DNA of 64,000 bases from Ignavibacteriales bacterium. GTDB taxonomy: Bacteria; Bacteroidota; Ignavibacteria; UBA10030. The DNA lies in NCBI GenBank assembly GCA_026390595.1, contig JAPLFQ010000025.1:62001-126000 (forward strand), written 5' to 3'. Below, in pieces: positions 8,597-16,794 of the stretch. The notes beneath the pieces are model-generated. The model was not told the origin of the DNA, made no database searches, and saw only the letters and a list, made by a program, of their open reading frames with translations. The position numbers and the translations under genes were made by a program. The stretch's first letter is position 1. Every line of letters starts with the position of its first letter.

Positions 8597-8646
8597 GTGA
8601 CCTTCCGAAGGACTCACTGTAGACTGGATATCCCTCGGAAGGTGAC
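8597..8646. terminator. Hairpin between convergent genes, possible bidirectional terminator
   Basis: GTGACCTTCCGA at 8597-8608 pairs, with one mismatch, with TCGGAAGGTGAC at 8635-8646. It lies between the end of the Nramp gene and the end of the minus-strand amidase gene. No long T-tract follows on either strand, so it may be a dispersed repeat serving as a transcript end. Confidence 0.4.
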
Positions 8647-8672
8647 CGTGATGGAAGGTTACAGCGCGGGGG

Positions 8673-11225
8673 CTACTTGAGCAGAACCATCTTCTTCGTC
8701 ATGACCAAGCCTCCCGCCCTCAACTGATACAGGTAAACTCCGGACGAGACCGATTCTCCGCGATCATTCTTCCCATCCCACACCGCGGTATGCTTTCCAG
8801 CAACTCCCATTTCGTTGACGACCGTCGTCACTTCGCGACCGAGCATGTCATACACCTTGAGGGTCACAAGGCTATTGGCTATTAGCTGATAGCTAATAGC
8901 TGTTGTGGGATTGAACGGGTTAGGGTAGTTCTGATCCAGGTCGAACGCAAGAGGCAGAGAAGCACTTGCGGGTTCGACAGCGGTGACGGTCCCTTTGACA
9001 ACCTGAATCTGGGCAACGTTTATCACGCCGGATTTGATCTTGGATCCGGCCGCATACTTCAATTGGAAGCTGTCAAACCTGAGCGATCCCTCCAGCTTGC
9101 CGTTCCCGAGCCAGGTTCCAACGGAGTCGTTCTCAAAATCCCACTCGACCAACCTCCACCCAACCCAATCGATCGGAGTCCACTGGTTGACTTCGTGGTT
9201 CTGTGATGTACCGTCCGGAAATGCGTCCACACTGTCGTCCACAGCGAAACGGAACAGCGTACCGCTCCCATCGCCATAGACGTACGCCTGCAGTTTTGTA
9301 CCGCGTTTACTCCATGTGATACCGCGGCCGGGGCCGCCGCTAAGATACTCACGGATCATCCAATCAGACGCTGTTGTGGTATTCCAATAGAATGCGAGTT
9401 TCCCTGAGCGAGAGCTTGCGGGGAGAACGCTCAATGTGACAATCGAATCCCGTACGAAGGTTGCGCTGTCGGCACCCATCGTGCTCCCGCTGACAAGGGG
9501 CTGAAACCATGAGCCAATAGAGGCGCTGAAGTCCTCGATGATCGTGGACTGCAGTGCGATTGGGGCAACGGAAAATGACCAGATCAGAGGTGTCGCTGTG
9601 GAAATGGGATTGCCACTGAGATCCGACACGCCGCTGATGCGCAGTTGGTATGACTTCCCGGCAATCAATCCTCCCTGCGGATAGATGTTGATTCCGCCAC
9701 GACCGTTGGCTTCGGTATATTGGAGCGTTTTGGCGAGAAGCGGGCCGCCAACCTCTCTAATTACGACGTTGGGAGGGCTGATGGTACCTTGATGCAGCGG
9801 TTCATCAAAAGAGACGTTGACCACGCTATTCGGCGAGACGACCGCACCAGCGGCGGGAGAGGAAGCGATGACAACCGGAGCCCACACATCCACCGGACGC
9901 GTCTTGAACACTATCTGCAGGGCGTCGCCCGGCGCACCGTCCCCGTTTCCGTCGATCAGAAGCCCGCTCTGAGACCGTGCCGTTCCTTCAATGCGGACCG
10001 TGAACAAGGTGCTGAACGGCAACACAACCGAATCGGGCTTGAACGTGAGAACAGTATTACTGCTGGTCCAGAGGAGCGTTCCCCTGACAGATGGCTTGAT
10101 GGAGAACGCACTTCTCACGGATGCCGTGTCCATGATTTTCGAGAAGACAATCTGAATTTGACCGGAAGCAGCGTACGAAGTATCGTTGTTCGTCGGAGTA
10201 TTCGCCAGGATGACGGGGGCAGCTGTGGACTCAAACTGTTTGTCGATGAACTTCGTTTCACCTATGCCCACCGTGAATTGCACGGAGTCGACCTTGAAAC
10301 CCGGAGTCTCGAACCTCAGCGTGTGTGTGCCTGCCTTCAAGCCGTCGAGCATGTAATAACCGTTGTGGTACAGGTCGCCGGTGTAGACGATGTTTTCGGG
10401 CAGAAGCCGGACCTTGACGCCGTCGATCAATTTGTTGGTTCCAAGTTCGGAGAGTTCCCCGGCAACAATAGAGAGCGAATCGGCGGGTACGCCAAAATAC
10501 GTCAGGAATCCATCGCGAATCGCGTAGGCCTCCATTTTGCAGTAGCTGATATTCATCAATCGACGAGTCACGGGGAAGTAGTCATGAAATTCACCTTCCG
10601 AAAGCTCGCCCGGCATTTGTAGTCCCCGAAGGACTCCGAGCGTATAACCTCCATTGCTGCCGCCGTAGAAGGTCCAGTCGAGTGTCCGCGTATAGCTCTT
10701 TGTTCTCATTTTATCCCGGATGTAGGGGCCCATAATCGGCTGCATGCTCCAGGCCTCCACGGTTTCCGGTTGTCCGGTGCCCGGGCCATAGACTGGGTCT
10801 CCGCCGGCAACGACCTTTTCGCGCACCATCATCAGCGTGTAGTTGGTGGAGGTGTTCGAGGTGAGACCCGTTGCGTTGCTGTGAATTGAATGGAACCACG
10901 TGACGTTATTCGCGTTTGCGAGGGCGACGCGCGTGGCCAATGATGGTTCGTTGTCTGATGGGTAGTCGTTCGTATTGCGAGTCAGGATGACAGCCGCCCC
11001 TTTGGCTTCCAGGAGCTGTTTCAGAGCCAGGGCTTTCTGGAAGTTGCTTTCGGATTCCCAGTACGCCGTCCCGGGATCGGGAATCAGGTAGCGGTCATTC
11101 GCAGGGTTGTGTCCGCCGTGACCCGGATCGATGCAGATCTTGATGCCGGTCAGATCGGTACGCTGGGCGAGCGCTGTGAAGGAGGTGCCACAAACGAGGG
11201 CGAGGAAGAGCGTGAGCTTTTTCAT
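8673..11225 (-). CDS. Secreted N-acetylmuramoyl-L-alanine amidase with T9SS sorting domain
   Basis: Exported protein of 850 residues. A signal peptide (1-20, ending TALA) leads to an Amidase_3 zinc domain (about 27-240) with DPGHGG at 33-38, a glutamate near 57-59 and the second histidine in HSIHSNA (112-118). These enzymes cleave the lactyl-peptide bond of peptidoglycan. A carboxypeptidase-regulatory-like linker, two Big_5-type Ig-like domains and a carbohydrate-binding-like region follow, then a T9SS domain from NYPNPFNP to MTKKMVLLK. It is probably displayed on the surface, so it may act on foreign cell walls rather than its own. The start overlaps the TolB-like gene by 4 bases. Confidence 0.85.
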   Translation of the reverse strand: MKKLTLFLALVCGTSFTALAQRTDLTGIKICIDPGHGGHNPANDRYLIPDPGTAYWESESNFQKALALKQLLEAKGAAVILTRNTNDYPSDNEPSLATRVALANANNVTWFHSIHSNATGLTSNTSTNYTLMMVREKVVAGGDPVYGPGTGQPETVEAWSMQPIMGPYIRDKMRTKSYTRTLDWTFYGGSNGGYTLGVLRGLQMPGELSEGEFHDYFPVTRRLMNISYCKMEAYAIRDGFLTYFGVPADSLSIVAGELSELGTNKLIDGVKVRLLPENIVYTGDLYHNGYYMLDGLKAGTHTLRFETPGFKVDSVQFTVGIGETKFIDKQFESTAAPVILANTPTNNDTSYAASGQIQIVFSKIMDTASVRSAFSIKPSVRGTLLWTSSNTVLTFKPDSVVLPFSTLFTVRIEGTARSQSGLLIDGNGDGAPGDALQIVFKTRPVDVWAPVVIASSPAAGAVVSPNSVVNVSFDEPLHQGTISPPNVVIREVGGPLLAKTLQYTEANGRGGINIYPQGGLIAGKSYQLRISGVSDLSGNPISTATPLIWSFSVAPIALQSTIIEDFSASIGSWFQPLVSGSTMGADSATFVRDSIVTLSVLPASSRSGKLAFYWNTTTASDWMIREYLSGGPGRGITWSKRGTKLQAYVYGDGSGTLFRFAVDDSVDAFPDGTSQNHEVNQWTPIDWVGWRLVEWDFENDSVGTWLGNGKLEGSLRFDSFQLKYAAGSKIKSGVINVAQIQVVKGTVTAVEPASASLPLAFDLDQNYPNPFNPTTAISYQLIANSLVTLKVYDMLGREVTTVVNEMGVAGKHTAVWDGKNDRGESVSSGVYLYQLRAGGLVMTKKMVLLK
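8879..8899. repeat. Palindrome inside a T9SS-domain coding region
   Basis: CTATTAGCT-GAT-AGCTAATAG is a perfect 9-bp dyad within the codons for the AISYQL segment of the sorting domain. Related AGCTGATAGC-type sequence sits at the same codons in the genes at 24981 and 50772. Confidence 0.6.
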
Positions 11226-12142
11226 TGGCGCTCCTCGTACTCAAGAACCAGTATGCTTCCGTCCGATGTACTGCAAACGATCTTGTTCTCCGTCGGCGAG
11301 CATTGGGGATACAGCTCCAGTATGCCGGCGGTAGAAGTGAGCTGGGTGACGGTTTTGCCGTCCGGGCTCACTGCAAAAAGGTCCGAGGAAAGCAATTTGT
11401 GACCGTCGTCTTTGTCCTCCATATACACGATCCACTTTCCGGACCTGACCCAGGATGGTGCGTCGCGGCGGCCGAGCCTGCTGATGACAGCCCCTCTCAG
11501 ATTGCATACGAACGCACCTCGGTCCATTTCGTACGCCACGATCTGCTGTTTGTCGGGGGAAAGAGCCGGCCAGACATAGCTTCCCTTGCCGAGGGGATCG
11601 AGGAGGGTTTTGGTCCCATTCACATTGAGAGCAATTTTCGTATCCTCGATGCCCAGAATTGAGACGTTGGTGACGGCCGCGCTCTTCGGCAGTTTATCAA
11701 TCCTGGATTTAGTCGAATAGACAGGCACGTTGTCAGAGAACGAAGGGGCGGATAGGTCCGTGCCTGAAGCAACGACCGTCTGTGAGCGTTTTGCGAGATT
11801 CATCAAAACGACATCCTGCCTTCTGGTCCGACCCGTTTTGTCATGCTGCGTTCGACGATAGATAATGCTCTTCCCATCAGCCGAAATGTTATAAGCAAGA
11901 CCCGATTTGGCGTCGGAGGTTATTTGCCGGATGGATTTCGTCCTGGGTGTATACTCCCAGATGCCGTTGCCGTCAACGCTTGTGAAGTAGATCAGGCTTC
12001 CCGTTGGAGAGAACTGAGGATGCGACCAGGTGTTGGAACCTGAAAGGGTCAGTTTCTCGGTGCGGGTGATCGTAATCTGTGCATAGCCGATCGATGCGCA
12101 GAGGGCCATCAACATGAAGAACAACGATCTCATTCGGGTCAT
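11222..12142 (-). CDS. Secreted TolB-like beta-propeller (PD40 repeats)
   Basis: Periplasmic or surface protein of about 306 residues with a signal peptide ending in IGYAQ. The body repeats the PD40/TolB pattern: HPQFSPTGSLIYFTSVDG, YNISADGKSIIYRR, WPALSPDKQQIVAYE, SWVRSGKWIVYMED and YPQCSPTENKIVCSTSDG, about one blade per 40-45 residues. Such propellers are binding scaffolds; no catalytic residue is visible. Three starts are possible (12160, 12142, 12133); 12142 has GAGAA upstream and keeps the whole signal peptide. The 3' end overlaps the amidase start (ATGA), so the two are co-translated and may act together on cell-wall material. Confidence 0.75.
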   Translation of the reverse strand: MTRMRSLFFMLMALCASIGYAQITITRTEKLTLSGSNTWSHPQFSPTGSLIYFTSVDGNGIWEYTPRTKSIRQITSDAKSGLAYNISADGKSIIYRRTQHDKTGRTRRQDVVLMNLAKRSQTVVASGTDLSAPSFSDNVPVYSTKSRIDKLPKSAAVTNVSILGIEDTKIALNVNGTKTLLDPLGKGSYVWPALSPDKQQIVAYEMDRGAFVCNLRGAVISRLGRRDAPSWVRSGKWIVYMEDKDDGHKLLSSDLFAVSPDGKTVTQLTSTAGILELYPQCSPTENKIVCSTSDGSILVLEYEERQ

Positions 12143-12308
12143 ATTTTTCTCGATTGTCATGGTGAAAGTTGAAACCGCGGTGCAGAGTCAATTAACGCAA
12201 AGAATGCGTTTGAATCAACGTGCTTTGTCCCGGGCGCACGGCGGTTCACAAATCGGATTGTCGACGATTGTCGGCATGCTCAGGTCGGCCGCACAGCGTA
12301 TTATGAAT

Positions 12309-12340
12309 AACCGCCAAGAACGCCAAGGCCCGCCAAGAGA
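12309..12340. repeat. Half copy of an ACCGCCAAG repeat
   Basis: Three degenerate CCGCCAAG units about 10 bases apart match one arm of the inverted repeats at 20521-20608 and 47184-47277. The opposite arm is not evident. The rest of the 12143-12428 gap shows no gene. Confidence 0.5.
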
Positions 12341-12428
12341 GGATTAAGCGTCTTCTTCAACTAGCAGTTCACGCGTGGTGATCTTTGCGACGCTTGCGGT
12401 TCATCTCGTCGCACGAACCGGATGCTTG

Positions 12429-12584
12429 TCAAGCTGTCGGTTCTGTTCCCTTCTTTGTTGATCGGGAAAGAAGGTCTTTCAGGTCCTGAATCCCAACCAC
12501 CGTGATCACAACTGCCGTCCCGAAGAAGAGAAGTGCGGCGAAGACGAACACGACGAACCAGACGAGCACTGATGTATCCATCAT
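12429..12584 (-). CDS. 51-residue membrane protein partnered with the SSS symporter
   Basis: A short frame begins with ATG ATG directly after the symporter stop (TGA at 12585-12587, ATG at 12582-12584) and ends with TGA at 12429-12431. It starts MMDTSVLVWFVV; one strongly hydrophobic helix spans residues 5-32 and a charged tail (LKDLLSRSTKKGTE) follows. GGAGAG lies just upstream, inside the symporter's last codons. Gene position, single helix and coupling suggest an accessory subunit, as small partners are known for some solute:sodium symporters. No family was recognised; the function is inferred from context. Confidence 0.65.
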   Translation of the reverse strand: MMDTSVLVWFVVFVFAALLFFGTAVVITVVGIQDLKDLLSRSTKKGTEPTA

Positions 12585-14075
12585 TCACTCTCCTTCTTTC
12601 TGCGCCTGCAGGACGACAGGCGGATGCGAACGCTGTGTGAGGAGGGACCCTGCGATCATCCCGGTCACAGCGAGAACGAAGCTCATCAGTCCTGAAACAT
12701 TGACGTCGACAAGAAAAAGCATGGAAGCAGGGAGGCGATCTTTCATCTGTTCCAGAACCAGAAAACCAATTGGAGCGATGGCACCAAAACCCAATGAGCA
12801 ATAAGCGCCGACGACGTTCGCCCGCTTCCAATAGAGTCCGAACGCCACACACCCGAAAGCGCCGGCGGCGTACATTGCCCCCGTGATGGCGATGTACTGG
12901 AACGCCGTCGCCGGGAGCTCGTAGAATAAGCCAAATATCAGGATGAAAACTCCGATCAGGACCGAGATGATTCTGCTCAGCCGAATTGTCGTCTTCTCAG
13001 AAAACTCTTTCTTGCTGAGCGGGGCGAGTATGTCCCGTGTGGCGACGGAGCTCCAGGCCAACATGTAAGCGCTGTACGTCGACATCGAAGCGGCGAGCAT
13101 GCCGGCGACCATCAATCCCAGAAAACCCGAAGGGACAACGGTTCCAAGGAGCCGAGGCATCGCCGTCGTCGGTTTCAGTGACGGCCCAAACATCGCCAGC
13201 GCAGCCACTCCCCAGAACATCGGAATCATGTATCGTCCCGCGAGCGTAATGCCTGTGAAGAGGAAGACCTTCCGGCCAACCTCAGGGCTTTCCGAGGCAA
13301 ACGACTTGGAAACAGCCGGCTGATTGAGTGCGGAGATTGCGATGCTTCCAATCATCATCCAGAGCAGGAAGCTCCATCCGAACCGGGGATTGACTATCGG
13401 ATTCACACCCGCCTCACCGAATTGCTGCATGACCACGGCGCCTATCTTCGTGAAATCCACGTGAATGAGAACAAAGAGAGTCGCCACGAGCATGCCAAAT
13501 GTGAGCAGAACGAACTGCATGAAATCAGTAATGACGACCGAGAACATGCCGCCGAGCACAGTGTAGCTGATGACGATGAGAAGCATGACTGTCATCACGA
13601 TGGCGAGCACATCCGGGCTGAACCCCATCGTCTCGGTGAGGAAAATTCCATCCATCCTCAGGAAGACGCCCATGTTGAGCACGCCGCCGAGGAAGAGCAG
13701 AATTCCCCCGAGTAGTCTGACGTTCTTGTTATAGCGGATTTCGTAGAACTCAGGGATCGTGATGATCTTCAGACGCCGCAGGGCCGAGACGATGAAGCCC
13801 GTCTTTCCGATGACGAGGTAGCCGAAGACTCCGACGATTCCGAGGGCAAAACAGGAGAGTCCGGTGACGTACCCGAGCTCTCCGAAATACATGAAGGTCA
13901 CGACGCCGATTTCTGTGGCGATGAGTGTGGCCGAACCGAGTGCCACCTTCACTCTTCTTCCGGCTACGAAGTACCCTTCCATGTTCTCGACGTACCGCTT
14001 GGCGCGGATTCCGACGAAGACGGAGACACCCAGATACGCTAGGAGGATGATCCAGTCAATAAGATGAAAGTTCAT
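12585..14075 (-). CDS. Sodium:solute symporter (SSS/SLC5 family)
   Basis: Inner-membrane sodium-coupled importer of 496 residues with about 13 hydrophobic helices. YFVAGRRVKVALGSATLIATEIG in the first loop and third helix, the helices around GMLAASMSTYSAYMLAWSSV and the following TRDI are diagnostic of the family. The open frame reaches 14195, but the 40 extra residues are not hydrophobic or conserved; ATG 14075 gives MNFHLIDWIILLAYLGV, the normal first helix. It sits in the same direction as the NamZ and NagX-like genes, so the cargo is plausibly an amino sugar or muropeptide-derived sugar; that is inference from neighbours. Confidence 0.88.
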   Translation of the reverse strand: MNFHLIDWIILLAYLGVSVFVGIRAKRYVENMEGYFVAGRRVKVALGSATLIATEIGVVTFMYFGELGYVTGLSCFALGIVGVFGYLVIGKTGFIVSALRRLKIITIPEFYEIRYNKNVRLLGGILLFLGGVLNMGVFLRMDGIFLTETMGFSPDVLAIVMTVMLLIVISYTVLGGMFSVVITDFMQFVLLTFGMLVATLFVLIHVDFTKIGAVVMQQFGEAGVNPIVNPRFGWSFLLWMMIGSIAISALNQPAVSKSFASESPEVGRKVFLFTGITLAGRYMIPMFWGVAALAMFGPSLKPTTAMPRLLGTVVPSGFLGLMVAGMLAASMSTYSAYMLAWSSVATRDILAPLSKKEFSEKTTIRLSRIISVLIGVFILIFGLFYELPATAFQYIAITGAMYAAGAFGCVAFGLYWKRANVVGAYCSLGFGAIAPIGFLVLEQMKDRLPASMLFLVDVNVSGLMSFVLAVTGMIAGSLLTQRSHPPVVLQAQKEGE

Positions 14076-14118
14076 AGGGCAGAGTCTGTATGGATGATTC
14101 GAATTTACGAACTGTGCT

Positions 14119-14235
14119 GGGCTGTCCAAAAAGTACTCTCGACCAACAGCCAAGTCGTAGAAAATTGTCGTAACCAAACGATTCGAGAATCTCAACCTGG
14201 TCGAAATGTCATTTCGACCTACAATTTGGACAGCT
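14119..14235. repeat. Inverted-repeat element with internal palindrome
   Basis: GGCTGTCCAAA near 14120-14130 faces TTTGGACAGC near 14225-14234, enclosing about 95 bases. Inside, GGTCGAAATG-T-CATTTCGACC (14199-14219) is a perfect 10-bp dyad. No coding frame of note is inside; it looks like a small non-autonomous repeat between the symporter and NamZ genes. Confidence 0.6.
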
Positions 14236-14273
14236 CACCTGGTGCTCTGCGAATGGGCATTCTTCGACAGCAT

Positions 14274-14312
14274 AACCTGCCCGCCGAACCATGCTTCTCG
14301 GGGCAGGCGGGT
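14274..14312. repeat. GC-rich hairpin
   Basis: AACCTGCCCGCC (14274-14285) pairs with GGCAGGCGGGTT ending at 14312 with two mismatches. It lies 37 bases past the end of the minus-strand NamZ gene; there is no T-tract. Confidence 0.45.
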
Positions 14313-14348
14313 TAACGAAGAACTGTTCTTATCTCCTCTACCGGAGGC

Positions 14349-15554
14349 TCAGTAGACCAAGTACTTCGCCCGAATGTCTCCGAAGGACCTGAGTTCTTCC
14401 GTCCACCCCTCACAGATCTCATCCGGATGAGTGCCGCGCTCGAGCTGCAGCCGTACGCTCCTGTTTCCCGTCAGAATATCGAGCCGGCGATTCCGGAAAA
14501 CCGTTTCGGTGGTGTGAGCCCGCTTGAAAGCCGAGAGAACTGATACACCGAGATGGACGGGCCTGACGGCGTTCCGGTCGACCACTGAAAGACGTATGCC
14601 GCGGCAGACGGTTCCCTCGAATTTCGGCTCGCTCGCGGTTCCGGGAATCTCTGCCGGAGTGAACTCGGCAGCGGAGCATGCGACGCCGGGAGTATCAAAC
14701 GCCGAAAGCTCCTTTAAGATCCTGTCCGGGTCAGCCCACGGTGCGCCAAGGACCTGGAAGGGAGTGGAAGTGCCTCGCCCTTCCGAGATGGACGTACCTT
14801 CGACAAAACAAGCGCCCGGATAGATCACGGCCGTTTCAAGTGACGGCATGTTTGGAGATGGAGGAATCCATGAAAGCCCCGTTTCGTCATACCACATCGA
14901 ACGCTCCCAGTTCTCCATCCCGACCACATTGAGAGGGGCTTTGACACCGTTCGTCAGCCATCCTTCGTCGTTCCAAAGCCGCGCAAGTTCGCCAATTGTC
15001 AGACCGTGTGTGACAGGGATGGGCATCCACGCTACAAATGACCTGAGGGAAGAGACGCGCACCGGGCCGTCGAACGAAAGTCCCCGTATCGGATTCGGGC
15101 GGTCGAGTATGATGAATGGGAGGTTCTGCTCTGCAGCGGCTTCCATCGCGAGCGCAACGGTGGAGATGAACGTGTAGAATCTCGCCCCGACATCCTGTAT
15201 GTCGCAGACTATGACGTCGACCCCATCGAGCATTGCGCGGGTTGGCTTATGCGTCTTGCCGTAAAGGGAGTAGACCTGGATCCCGTAACGCGGATGAAGG
15301 ACGTGCTCGACCACTTCGCCGTCAGGGGTGTCTCCGCCGATTCCATGCTCGGGACCGTACAGCGCTTTGATTTCGCAGATTCCCGAACCGGCAAGAGCAT
15401 CGATGATGGAGCGCCCATCTGACAGCCGCCCGGTGTGATTGGTGAGGACGCCGACCCGCATTCCCGCAATGAGATCAGTAGAATCATGCAGGAGCCGGTC
15501 GGCTCCAATAGACACGGCATGCTGAGCTTTTGGTATTGCTGCAGATTTCGTCAA
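14349..15554 (-). CDS. namZ: NamZ-type exo-beta-N-acetylmuramidase (DUF1343)
   Basis: Family known to remove terminal N-acetylmuramic acid from peptidoglycan fragments. The 401 residues show the family blocks GVLTNHTGR, ALYGPEHGIGG, VYSLYGKTHKPT, VIVCDIQDVGARFYTFIST, ILDRPNPIRG and GLSWIPPSPNMPS. No signal peptide is visible, unlike the second copy at 59738, so this one is probably cytoplasmic. It starts with TTG 15554, three bases after the NagX-like stop in the same frame, which implies coupling. With the symporter and acetyltransferase beside it, it fits intracellular breakdown of imported muropeptides or disaccharides (inference). Confidence 0.87.
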   Translation of the reverse strand: MTKSAAIPKAQHAVSIGADRLLHDSTDLIAGMRVGVLTNHTGRLSDGRSIIDALAGSGICEIKALYGPEHGIGGDTPDGEVVEHVLHPRYGIQVYSLYGKTHKPTRAMLDGVDVIVCDIQDVGARFYTFISTVALAMEAAAEQNLPFIILDRPNPIRGLSFDGPVRVSSLRSFVAWMPIPVTHGLTIGELARLWNDEGWLTNGVKAPLNVVGMENWERSMWYDETGLSWIPPSPNMPSLETAVIYPGACFVEGTSISEGRGTSTPFQVLGAPWADPDRILKELSAFDTPGVACSAAEFTPAEIPGTASEPKFEGTVCRGIRLSVVDRNAVRPVHLGVSVLSAFKRAHTTETVFRNRRLDILTGNRSVRLQLERGTHPDEICEGWTEELRSFGDIRAKYLVY

Positions 15555-15557
15555 TGT

Positions 15558-16658
15558 TCAAACCTTGAGGAAGAGTTTGCGACGGTACATCCAAAAGCAG
15601 AGCAGCCAGCCGATGAAAATGATCATCGTCGAATAGAGAATCGATCCGATGGTCGGACCAGCGACGGCTGCAAAGCTCTTGTAGAAATACCCGGTCAGTG
15701 ATGTCATCGTCCCATTGTAAGGGACTTTCCAAGACAGCATCACCCAGCGGACAAATAGTCCGGTGAAGACGTAGAGGGTGATCGCGTTCATGCCGTAGAC
15801 TATGAGAGGAAATGCGAGTTTGGACATTTTGCGGACTTCGATGATCCAATAGAACAAGAGGAACACCAGGCACGACCAGCCGGCGGTAAAGACCACAAAG
15901 GATGCTGTCCAGAGGATCTTGTTGAGGGGTACCACAAGATCCCACAGCAGGCCGAGACCTATGCCGGCGACCCCCGCCAACGCGAGCACACGCATGACTG
16001 ATTTCTGGTTGGCTTGACGCATCAGGAAGCGTCCCAGGAGCACCCCCGCGAGCACGGTGGAGATTCCAGGGATCATGCTGATAATCGTCTCTTTGTCCTC
16101 GGGAACGAGTATGAAGCTGTCGAGCCACTGAGCCGAATTGACGTCGCGGTCAAATGATCCCGGGATTACGCCAGGTCCATGCACAAACGCAAGGATGGCC
16201 CACCAGACAAACAAGAGCGTTACTCCGATGGAAGCCTGCCAGCGGACCTTGAGCGGCAACAGGAGGTAGACGATGAAGTAGAGAACTCCGATGCGTTGCA
16301 GGATGCCGAAATGAAGCCCCGGCATGTTGATCGAAGCGGACTTGAGAAACGCTCCGAGAAGATAGAGAAGGAGCGCACGCCGCGCAGCGATGAGAATTCC
16401 TCTCCACACCGAAACCCCGTGCTCGCGTTTTTTTGCCTCGCTGTACGGCATGGCCATTCCGACAGCGAACAGAAAGAACGGAAAGATGAGGTCGGCAAAT
16501 GTGCAGCCGTGCCATTCCGCATGGAGCAGCAGCCGCGGTACAATTGCCGGGTCCCATGTGCCCGGGTTGTTCACGAGAAGCATCCCGGCTACTGCGAAGC
16601 CCCGAAAGGCATCGAGCGAGGTCAAACGCTGGGGGAGAAGTGGTTGGCTGGAGATCAT
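15558..16658 (-). CDS. NagX/HGSNAT-like transmembrane acetyltransferase
   Basis: Membrane protein of 366 residues with about ten helices. It opens with RLTSLDAFRGFAVAGMLLVNN, and HAEWHGCTFADLIFPFFLFAVG is the conserved block of the heparan-alpha-glucosaminide N-acetyltransferase/DUF5009 family. The histidine in this block is the likely active-site residue by analogy with HGSNAT. Bacterial relatives (NagX) lie in N-acetylglucosamine operons. The stop is three bases from the NamZ start. The role in acetylating or handling glucosamine across the membrane is taken from family and context. Confidence 0.82.
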   Translation of the reverse strand: MISSQPLLPQRLTSLDAFRGFAVAGMLLVNNPGTWDPAIVPRLLLHAEWHGCTFADLIFPFFLFAVGMAMPYSEAKKREHGVSVWRGILIAARRALLLYLLGAFLKSASINMPGLHFGILQRIGVLYFIVYLLLPLKVRWQASIGVTLLFVWWAILAFVHGPGVIPGSFDRDVNSAQWLDSFILVPEDKETIISMIPGISTVLAGVLLGRFLMRQANQKSVMRVLALAGVAGIGLGLLWDLVVPLNKILWTASFVVFTAGWSCLVFLLFYWIIEVRKMSKLAFPLIVYGMNAITLYVFTGLFVRWVMLSWKVPYNGTMTSLTGYFYKSFAAVAGPTIGSILYSTMIIFIGWLLCFWMYRRKLFLKV

Positions 16659-16708
16659 GGGTCTAACCTAAGATTCGATTCTCGAAACTGAAACCTAAAA
16701 TGAAGAGC

Positions 16709-16794
16709 AACCACGGATTACACGGAAAAAGCACGGATGGTCACGGTGTGTTCGTATCCGTGGAAATCCGTTTCATCTGTGTCATCCGTGGTTA
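16709..16794. repeat. Inverted repeat, ACCACGGATTACACGG family
   Basis: One arm (about 16709-16740) carries degenerate CACGGAT units and the other (about 16753-16794) carries ATCCGTG units, ending TCATCCGTGGTTA. Its right edge supplies the TAA stop (16792-16794) of the glycoside hydrolase gene. Confidence 0.75.

Noticed and set aside
9720-10622. 300-residue plus-strand frame
   Set aside because: It is antisense to the secreted amidase gene and has the skewed composition of a shadow frame.
12361-12852. 163-residue minus-strand frame
   Set aside because: It is out of frame with both the symporter and the small membrane protein, and its Arg/Cys/Ser-rich sequence is not protein-like.
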